Assembly (NCBI GenBank): GCA_024752435.1
Contig: CP103034.1
Coordinates: 1,364,001 to 1,428,000 of the forward strand
Direction: 5' to 3'
Source: Allantophomopsis cytisporea
Taxonomy: Eukaryota; Ascomycota; Leotiomycetes; Phacidiales; Phacidiaceae
DNA length: 64,000 bases
Positions 56,052-64,000 of this stretch are shown here, in pieces. How positions within the stretch are numbered: position 1 is the first letter of the stretch; every line of letters begins with the position of its first letter. The position numbers and the translations under genes were made by a program. The notes below the pieces were generated by a model, which was given only the letters and a program-made list of their open reading frames with translations, was not told the DNA's origin and made no database searches.

Positions 56052-57995
56052 ATGGGTGGTGGTGCAGAGTTGCCTTTGCGAAGCCGCAAAGGAGAGCCTC
56101 CAGTACAGAATGAGTCCGAAGGTCATAAACATTTACGAGCCATCGTGGATATGGGAAGGTATGTGCACCATAATTTCTTAATCTCCGATTCTTCCTTTTT
56201 TCTCTCTTTTTCCTTCTGAGCACCCGAATTATTGAACAAAGTTCTTCTCAATATCAATATTATCACTACCATCAGCATATTTGAGCTGACATGGCATTCC
56301 TCACCCAGCAATGGGATTCGCTTTTCTATTTCCGATCTATCAGCTCCCACGACTCGTGTTCTGCCTACTGTACACATGTACCGAGTCAGCATTTCGCTCT
56401 ATGACGAGCAATTCGACGATGAGACGGGTGAACGCATTCCCCTCTCTTCTGAGACCATTAATTCTGTGGTTGCAGCTCTTCTGCGTTTCCGTATTATCTG
56501 CACTGATCTTGGTGTATCAGAGAGCCATATCCGGGTCATCGCAACTGAAGCGACACGGACAGCCATCAACTCTGAATTCTTTTGCAATGAGATCAAAAGA
56601 GTCACTGGACTGACGGTTGAGTTACTACCGAAGCAGATCGAGGGTAAGATTGGCGCATTGGGAATTGCGAGTAGTTTTTCAGACATGCGTGGCTTGGTGA
56701 TGGATCTTGGAGGAGGAAGTACGCAGATCACCTGGATGATAGTGAAAGATGGTGTGGTCAGAACGAGCTCGAAGGGCTCCTTTAGTTTTCCCTATGGAGC
56801 CGCTGCACTCACAATGAAACTGGCAGAATTGAAGAAGGGGAAATCGAAAGAAGAGGCCAAGCAGGCTACTGCTGAATTCCGTCAGAAGATGAAGGATGAT
56901 TTCCTTAACGCCTATGAAAATCTCGAAATCCCAGAAGAACTCATTGATACCGCCCGATCAGGGGGTGGGTTCCGCCTGTACCTTTCAGGCGGCGGATTTC
57001 GTGGTTGGGGCTACTTACTCCTCTACCTCTCACAAGTTCGTGGGCAGCACTACCCAATCTCGAAAATTAATGGCTTCACGGCACAGAAGAGTCAATTTGA
57101 GAACACTGAGGCCCTGAAGAACATCGCCCGCGATGCAAAGCAGATCTTTCGGGTTTCAGATCGTCGCCGCAAACAGGTCCCCGCTGTAGCTTTTCTAGTC
57201 AATGTACTGGCTGAAGCTTTACCGCACGGTATTCGTGAGGCACATTTCTGCCAGGGCGGCGTAAGAGAGGGCGTTCTGTACCAAGAGCTGTCTCAGGAGA
57301 TCCGCAGTCTCGATCCGTTGGAGGTTGCCACCGAGCCGTTTGCAAGGCCATCAGCCGACGCTATTGGTGATCAGCTGATTGCCGCTATTCCATCAAGTGC
57401 CCAGAGCAAGAGCTTCCCAGAGTCGATTAGTATGCATGCCATTCACGCCTTTGCGAACATGATGTACACGCACGCCAATATGTCCAAGGAGAGTTCGAGC
57501 ACAGTCGCGCTGTATAGCACGTCCACCGGAATTCTGGCTGCTATGCACGGCGTCTCGCACACAGATCGCGCCATCCTAGCCCTCATGCTCGAGGAGAGAT
57601 ACGAAGGCAAATTACCACCCCGAGAAGCGGACTTCAAGGACGCGCTCGCCAACTTGCTCGAGCCCGAGGAGGTCTGGTGGTCGATGTACGTCGGGCGCGT
57701 GGCGCTCGTGCTCGCGAAACTGTATCCGTCCGGTGTCATCAGCAAGGTGAAGCGCGTTAAGCTGAGGGGGGAGTGGGCGGATGATTTGGGGAAGAAGAAG
57801 CGGAAGCATGGCGTTAGATTGGTCTTTGAGATTCAGAGGAGGGAAAATGATCCGCTGGAGTTGAAGGAGACGCTTAAGGAGCATGTTAAGGAGATTGTGA
57901 AGGTTGGGAAGAAGAAGAATTGGGTTGGGGGCCGGAAGGGGTGGGGCATGAAGGTTGAGGTCAAGGTTGTCGAGTTGGATCATCTTGAGGTGTAG
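56052..57995 (+). CDS. RTG2: Retrograde regulation protein 2 (Ppx/GppA-like phosphatase fold)
   Basis: Rtg2 relays mitochondrial status to nuclear metabolic genes in yeast; the protein has the actin-like ATPase fold of exopolyphosphatase/GppA phosphatases. Exons 56052-56158 and 56309-57995 (150-bp intron) give 597 residues. The join reads RAIVDMGSNGIRFSISDL, the phosphate-1 motif of the fold. VIATEATRTAINSEFF and MDLGGGSTQITWM (phosphate-2) follow. GGGFRGWGYLLLY and LPHGIREAHFCQGGVREGVLY are fungal Rtg2 signatures. The C-terminal 170 residues form the helical extension typical of the fungal members (LMLEERYEGKLPPREADF), ending in a Lys-rich segment. Confidence 0.94.
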
Positions 57996-58986
57996 CTTGA
58001 CTACCTTATGATTGTGAGGTATCGGGTGCTGATCAACTGTGATATGCGTAAGCTATAACTTATGAGCCGATGAGGTTGTGTATGGCCTTGGTTTGTATGC
58101 CCAAGAAGCATTCTATTGTAACGGAGTAGATACCTATCATCCTAAATGATGTATTGAGACATCGACGAATATACTTACTCAATGAGTCAAAATTACTGTA
58201 ATCGTTCCAATTGCAGCTCAAAACATTGCCATGACTACCGTGAGGTCTGACTCACATCTCATACCGTCCTCCTAGGTCTGTCGCATGTCGTCTCACAGCC
58301 GCAACGCACCCGCTCGCCAACCGAGCCGTCGGGAACCGATACGAACCAGCAGGAACTGGCACGATAACGCATTGAGTCGCATCCCACTCTAGAGTGCGAT
58401 TCACCACGCAACGGCGTTTGAATGTATGGAACTTGGCTAGTCTCACGCCGTGGCTATTTATGAATGGAGGATTTATGGGGTTTAGAAGGTGAGGATTGAT
58501 AGTTGAGCGGGTGGGTGTGAGATAGTTCATATGGGTGTCGTGGTGTATTCGGACGGGTTACGAGGGGTGTTCTTCGATTGTGTGCAGTATTAGTCGGGTT
58601 GCAGCTCGGTTTTTGTAGATGTTTTCTACTGTGAAGTCTGCGCTGTTGTAGATGAGTGGAGTCAGAGTGGGAATGGGCGGATTTCTGGCATTGTGAGAAT
58701 TGTGCGTTTGATAAGGTTATATGATGGGCCATGGCAATCTCGGGTGTGAGTGTTTATTGCTTATCATAGCGAGGATCATCCTGCTGTAGCTGTGGTTCTG
58801 TCTTCTCTTTTCTATAAGTACCTGGGAATCCCTTAGGTTATCCGCACGTTCTCTGCTTATCATCTGGATTTCGTTGTTTGTGGAGAGTGACTCTGAAGGG
58901 TTTATATTGATACCAAAAGAAGGTAGGGAGCGTTTAAGATCTTAGGTATTACATGGTGAGAAAGAATTTCTAAAGGGTTTTAGGTC
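57996..58986. other. intergenic
   Basis: Spacer between two tandem genes. The minus-strand frames at 58252-58732 are of low-complexity His/Ser/Pro composition and not credible. Confidence 0.4.
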
Positions 58987-61053
58987 ATGGCATCTCTTCT
59001 AGACTCCCAGGATAGCTTCAGCATCGTCGAAGCTGATATCAGTACCTTGCGCCGCGCTCTTGATCAAGGATGGATATCGAGCGTTGACTTAGTATCACGT
59101 TACCTACGGCGAATTGCAGTTTATGATCGTCGCGGCCAGCTCAATTCAATCCCCATCATCAACCCATTTGTTTTCGATGAAGCAGCTGCATCTGATGAAC
59201 GAAGAGCCAATGGTGGGACTCTCAGACCGTTGGAAGGAATCCCCTTCACTGTGAAAGACAGCTACAAGGTGAAGGGCATGACCGTTGCATCAGGATCACC
59301 GGCATTTCAGAACCTGATTGCGAATGAAGATGCATTTACTGTCAAGGCATTAAAGGATGCTGGTGCTGTTCTTATTGGGAAAACTAATATGCCACCAATG
59401 GCAGCTGGTGGCATGCAACGCGGAGTGTATGGACGTGCAGAAAGTCCTTATAATCCTGAATACCTCACAGCGGCATTTGCATCTGGCTCCTCCAATGGCT
59501 CAGCAACATCTACGGCATCGAGCTTTGCTGCGTTCGGAATGGGTGAAGAGACTGTCTCTTCAGGAAGGAGTCCAGCGTCAAACAACGGTCTGGTCGCTTA
59601 CACTCCATCACGAGGAATGATATCTATCAGGGGAAACTGGCCCTTATATCCTACCTGCGATGTAGTAGTGCCGCATACGCGCACAATGTCTGACATGCTA
59701 GAGGTTGTCGACATAATCGTAGCAAAGGATGATATCACAACTGGCGATTTCTGGCGTGATCAACCATATATCTCCCTACCAGGCGTCAACTCTACTAAGC
59801 CTGCGTCCTTCAAGGACGCCGCAAAATGCACATCACTAGAAGGCAAGCGTTTCGGAATCCCAAAAATGTACCTCAACGGCTTCACCAAGGCCAATCGCCC
59901 TATCATAACCCGTCCCTCCATCCTCGCACTCTGGGAAGACGCGAAGCAAGCGCTCTTAGTACTCGGCGCTACAGTCATAGAAGTTGACCTTCCAATTATG
60001 GAGAAATACGACACTGTATCAGCTTTGTCGCCAGCTATAGACGCGGCCGGTCTCGATACGCACCCAGACAAAGACACAGACAAAGAGACGCGCATCAATG
60101 ACGCCTGGACGGCCGCCGAAAAATGCGAGCTGATAGGACTAGCCTGGGATGATTTCCTGCGTCAAAATTCCGACCCGGCAATCCCGTCTCTTGCGAGCGT
60201 AAAGTGGGATACCATCTTCCCACCACCACCTGGCGCTTTGCCCGATCAGTACACCCCGTCTGGGCCGGCGATCGCGTATGATAAAATCGTCGGGTCTTTA
60301 GAGGGTAGGGGTGCAATCAATGACCTCCCCGGAATGGAGGCTGCTCTCAAGGCGCTAGAACGGCGACGGGAGCGAGACTTCGAGAATTGGCTAGATGCTG
60401 AAGGGCTAGATGGCATTGTATTCCCTGCAAATGCGGATGTGGGACGCGCGAATGCTGATGTTGACAAAGAATCTGCGGATGATGCGTGGCGCAATGGTGT
60501 TATGTTCTCGAATGGGAATCGTGTGCTGAGACATTTGGGTATCCCCACGGTTACGGTTACGATGGGTGTTATGCAAGATACGCATATGCCTGTGGGTTTG
60601 ACTTTTGCGGGGAAGGCGTATGACGATGGGCGGTTAATGGAGTTTGCGGCGGCTTTTGAGAGGTTTAGTAAGGCTAGACGCGCACCGATGTGGACACCGG
60701 GGTTGAAAAGTGATGTTGTCTCTAAGCCAGCTGAGGTTATTACAACTGGCAGAGGTGCAGGGCCAACGATTGGGGTGGTTGAATTTGAGAAGATAGCGGA
60801 TGATGGGAAGGTAGTGTTCAGTGCCAATGGTACGATTCAGGTGGATGATAACGACCTGGATGCCTTGACGATTACAGTTCATGGTCATGATGTTGATGAG
60901 GTAGTGGTCGAGAATGGCAGATGGCAAGTGAAGGCTACACTTGATCACCCTGTAAAGAAGAATACACAAGCAGAGATCGATAAGATTCTTGTTGTCATTA
61001 TAGCTCGCAGCAGAAACGGGCGGTCTACTGCGAAATTGTTGTTCTTAGACTAG
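58987..61053 (+). CDS. Amidase-signature hydrolase with C-terminal beta-rich extension
   Basis: A single exon of 688 residues. The amidase-signature triad can be placed: Lys at about 89 (IPFTVKDSYKVKG), the cis-Ser in SGSSNGSATSTAS, and the nucleophile Ser in EETVSSGRSPASNNGLV. The last replaces the usual TDTGGSIRxPA, so the glycine that normally precedes the nucleophile is Ser and the loop is divergent. LVAYTPSRGMIS and VVPHTRTMSDMLEVVDII are typical of fungal amidases. The last 100 residues (from about KSDVVSKPAEVITTGRG) are not part of the catalytic domain and look like an extra beta-sandwich. Such fungal enzymes hydrolyse varied amides; the substrate is unknown. There is no signal peptide. 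Confidence 0.9.
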   Translation: MASLLDSQDSFSIVEADISTLRRALDQGWISSVDLVSRYLRRIAVYDRRGQLNSIPIINPFVFDEAAASDERRANGGTLRPLEGIPFTVKDSYKVKGMTVASGSPAFQNLIANEDAFTVKALKDAGAVLIGKTNMPPMAAGGMQRGVYGRAESPYNPEYLTAAFASGSSNGSATSTASSFAAFGMGEETVSSGRSPASNNGLVAYTPSRGMISIRGNWPLYPTCDVVVPHTRTMSDMLEVVDIIVAKDDITTGDFWRDQPYISLPGVNSTKPASFKDAAKCTSLEGKRFGIPKMYLNGFTKANRPIITRPSILALWEDAKQALLVLGATVIEVDLPIMEKYDTVSALSPAIDAAGLDTHPDKDTDKETRINDAWTAAEKCELIGLAWDDFLRQNSDPAIPSLASVKWDTIFPPPPGALPDQYTPSGPAIAYDKIVGSLEGRGAINDLPGMEAALKALERRRERDFENWLDAEGLDGIVFPANADVGRANADVDKESADDAWRNGVMFSNGNRVLRHLGIPTVTVTMGVMQDTHMPVGLTFAGKAYDDGRLMEFAAAFERFSKARRAPMWTPGLKSDVVSKPAEVITTGRGAGPTIGVVEFEKIADDGKVVFSANGTIQVDDNDLDALTITVHGHDVDEVVVENGRWQVKATLDHPVKKNTQAEIDKILVVIIARSRNGRSTAKLLFLD

Positions 61054-61645
61054 GAAGACAATGTCTGAAACAATAAAAGTCGGCGCATGTCTTCTATCTC
61101 TGTCTGTATGTTTGGAAAAAAAAAGTAAGACTCTTCCGCAAATCCTTTTAATACTATCTATCTTCCATGATCAGATTAGGAACATAGAAATAACGGCAGA
61201 TTCTTACACGCAGAACGATTAGCGACAGAACGAAAAATATAATGATAGAAGGATTGAAAGAGGGAGGTGATTAACGATGTGAGAAAGATTAACGGACAGT
61301 TTATATTTCTAGATAGTATGTATAATTCTTCGTTTATAATACGAAGCTGGAGGTTGTTACCAACGTCTGGGCGGTGTAGAATATTTTCAAGGTAACACAG
61401 TGGCCATTCAATACTAGAACATACTCTCCTGTTACTAAACATATTTGTCTCTGAACAGCTCAAGTGTTTCGCCGGCGGGTATCTGCATAACATCTATTTA
61501 CCTTACCCATCCACGAAATGAGTCAGTTTCATAAATAAAAGATCTTCAATAACATTTGCGTTTTGATCCGACACAGTCCGGGCAACCTATTCCAGTATTT
61601 CTGTAAGGATCAACACTTTAGTACTTATATCCATATCAAGACCAC
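61054..61645. other. intergenic
   Basis: Includes an A run at about 61117-61124 near the amidase 3' end. Nothing else is seen. Confidence 0.4.
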
Positions 61646-62561
61646 ATGAAATACTCAAATCAGAAGACCAAATCTGAGCCAAACCTCACAAGTTTTACAA
61701 CTACATCCCTAATGCCGTCAATTTCCCCAACATTGTCCGCACTATCAAAAGCGATCTTGAATGTTCTGGCGACAGCACTAAGGATACTCTGGATTATTCT
61801 CCATTTCTCTTTCATAATCGTTTCATACAGCAACTTCGTCCGTTTGCAGGGAAGTATACTAAGAATATGGGGTGCAAGCATTCGCCTCGAAGACGCGATG
61901 AGGGAGGAGCACATCTCGAGGTCAGTGGAAAAACACGTCAAAGATGCCATTGAGGAAGTGAAGAGGATCTTTGAAGAAATAGCTATGAGCCCAGATTTCC
62001 AGAGGTTCGCGGAGGAGCAAATTGAGATCGAGACTCAAGAGACCCGGAGGACCTTCCAGGGGCTAGCCATCGAGTCCAAAAGGCAGCTGGTCAAAATGGT
62101 CGAAGCTCAGACAACAAGCTTGAAGGGCCAGATTTTGCAACTGTTCGAAGAGAATGCGGAAAAACTGGTTTTAGGCATAGGTCTTATTTTCTTGGTCAAA
62201 GTGATGCGGTGGCGGTGGAAATTGATGCACAAGGTATGAGCATATGCTTTTTGTGATTTTTATAGGTTGCCCAGCTGACATTTTGAAGATCGCAGATGAA
62301 GATCCTTCGGCAGAGAAAACTGCAATCGGCATCGAAAGACAACGACTATCGAGCTTGGTGCAGCATGTTGGGGGACACAGGGTGCATGACCATGATGCAA
62401 AACCAAACCGGGTAGTCGAAATTACGCCGTTCAGGTTTATGGCGTATCTTCTCTCTCTCAGGCTCTTGCCCGCATCTATCGCTATTATAGTACCAATCGC
62501 TATCCTTTTCGTCAATCATGTGTTTCATGGCGGCTCATATATTATCAGGATCAGAATATAA
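61646..62561 (+). CDS. uncharacterised membrane protein with central coiled coil
   Basis: I recognise no family. Exons 61646-62233 and 62289-62561 are separated by a 55-bp intron (GTATGA...GAAG). Reading through the intron meets a stop, while splicing opens a further 90 codons; the total is 286 residues. Features in order: a hydrophobic N-terminal span (SKAILNVLATALRILWIILH), a charged helical middle of about 100 residues (EEHISRSVEKHVKDAIEEVK, RRTFQGLAIESKRQLVKMVE), a second hydrophobic segment (LVLGIGLIFLVKVM), a hydrophilic loop, and a C-terminal span (LPASIAIIVPIAILFVNHVF). The layout would suit a membrane-shaping or tethering protein, but this is a guess. Confidence 0.65.
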
Positions 62562-62705
62562 GTCTGTGATCTGAGTTGGGCACACTTGGAACATTTACTT
62601 TACAGGACTATTTATAAGTATATCAAACGCATGTCACTTTATCCAAAACAAATCTACAATGCGAAATATCCTCAATAATCATGCTGAGAATCAACTGTTC
62701 CAATG

Positions 62706-64000
62706 TTAGCCACCCAGTGTAGTATTCCTCGTAACAGCCAAGAAGGTCAAGCTCCATAACTGCACAATGTCGCTCTCCGTGGGATTCTGTCCAGGCGGTG
62801 GCGGAAGTGCTCCCAAATCGACATAATCAAACGTTCCATTCGCATAGACCCATGACCAAACCTCAGTACTAAGATGCTCACTGTTCGCCTCAATGACATC
62901 CCATAAACTATTATATGCCCCCTTAACATTCCCCAGCACCGCCTCATCGGCGCAGAAATCCGGCCGCGGGACATTCGAACAGCGCAAGAGCTGATTCTCG
63001 AGCCCCTTGGCAAGCATAGCGAGCTGCCAGGACCACACGACTGTGCCATGGTACGCGGATGTCGTGAAATTCTCGGCGTACACGGCTTGTTCGCCGTAAG
63101 CAGGGTTAGCAACAAGAACCCCGACGTTAGTCATGAGGCCAGCCGGAAAATTGCGCTGGATGTTGTTCGCAGACTGATTGAGGAAAGCTGTCAGCTGTGT
63201 CTGATTCGTAGGCGCGAGCAAGAACAGCCTGAAGCAGTCGTCTGTGTTCATGACTTGCACCTGTGAGAGATTGTTATTCCCATCGAGAGCCAAGGCATGG
63301 AAGACGACGTCATCGTCAATGGTGGATGTCTGAGAGCTGCCGTTGAAGGAGGCTCTTCCGATATATGTTTCCAGCCGGGTCTTTGCCTCTGAGGCGGAGA
63401 TGTTGACCTGGAAAAATGAAAGTGTCGAGTCTTCCCATATTTGTGCGTAGGTGTCTGCCAACGCGTCCCAGGAAGGCTGAGAGGGAAAGAAGCCTGCTCG
63501 TGAGAGAGATGCGATGGCGCGGAGGGCTGCGGGGACGAGCGCTGTATTGACATCATAAGGGATTCGTCCGCCTCCTATGCCGTAGGTACTATCTCGCCAC
63601 TCTCCTACGATTTGATTATCTTTCAGGTGGATTAAGTTCGAGATAGTTTGGCCTCCTTCTGCTGCGAATGGAGCCGCCAGGGTCATGATCTTGTCAGCAT
63701 TGATTAATGCGAGATCTGCGTAAGATAGGTTTGAATTATCGGGAATGACGCTTCCCATTGTCCTTGCAGCCGTTAGCTTTTACACACGAGTGTCAATTGC
63801 GGAGAATAGAGATTACTGAAAGAATGCACTAGTTCTATTCGAGCCCACTGGGTTGTTCACAAAATATTGATTCATCAGCGGCGGTAAGTAATAGTCAGAG
63901 TCAATCTATTAAGGTAAGTTTTAGCCTGCATCTTCAGGACTTGGCGTACCATTTTGTAATCACACTGCGGAGCAGTGCTTGTAATGTTATCTTGCAGATT
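62706..64000 (-). CDS. probable six-hairpin glycosidase-like protein, C-terminal part (5' truncated by window)
   Basis: Exons 63950-64000, 63817-63905 and 62706-63762 read continuously over two short introns (44 and 54 bp) and give 398 residues; the gene continues beyond base 64000. The sequence GEWRDSTYGIGGGRIPYDVNTALVPAALRA and the block YHGTVVWSWQLAMLAKGLE resemble the (alpha/alpha)6 barrel of glycogen-debranching/glucosidase-like enzymes, with many Asn-x-Ser/Thr sites (NQTQ, NISA, NLS, NFT, NGT, NTT). These sites suggest a secreted or lumenal protein. The signal peptide, if any, lies outside the window. The exact activity cannot be told. Confidence 0.7.

Overview
The window is nuclear DNA of a filamentous ascomycete (Pezizomycotina). 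The evidence is many short GT-AG introns (about 44-170 bp, typical branch sites close to the acceptor), intron-split fungal genes, a Zn2Cys6 factor, GPC acyltransferase, NatB, Bud4, Rtg2 and Mrh4 homologues, and a fungal-type NLR with near-identical ankyrin repeats. A Leotiomycete is my guess, but nothing I can compute here fixes the class. I rebuilt exon structures by hand from reading-frame continuity and splice consensus.

Layout. 0-9 kb: 3' end of a Cdh1/Fzr1 APC activator, then a convergent GPC acyltransferase (Gpc1), then cohesin SMC1. 10-13.4 kb: an NmrA-like reductase with a GC-AG intron, a foldback/MITE-like element, tRNA-Ala(AGC) and intron-containing tRNA-Glu(CTC). 14-24.6 kb: an unrecognised fungal coiled-coil protein, NatB catalytic subunit NAA20, a small NAD(P)-binding protein, a Zn2Cys6 transcription factor, and the cleavage/polyadenylation WD40 factor Pfs2. 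26-34.8 kb: DGAT1-type acyltransferase, isoprenylcysteine methyltransferase, a hexapeptide-repeat acetyltransferase whose stop overlaps that of an antisense TMEM170-family gene, peroxin Pex8 (ends in the PTS1 SRL), and a PHD-finger protein. 34.8-48 kb is looser and accessory-like: mitochondrial RNA helicase Mrh4, an orphan 525-aa protein, degenerate tandem repeats, and an NLR-like NACHT/ankyrin protein. 48-64 kb: the anillin-like Bud4, Rtg2, an amidase, an unrecognised membrane protein, and the 3' part of a probable six-hairpin glycosidase-like protein.

Most genes are conserved housekeeping genes with no operon-like logic. The most interesting unit is the NLR at 43.3-46.2 kb. Its P-loop lies on a 25-nt micro-exon. 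It carries a short Asn/Gly/Ser-rich N-terminus instead of a large effector domain. Its ankyrin units are very similar to one another at DNA level. A +1 insertion in the last unit replaces the expected C-terminus with a Ser/Asp-rich tail. It stands divergently from the orphan 525-aa gene across a 2.25-kb repeat-bearing spacer, so the pair deserves a joint look.
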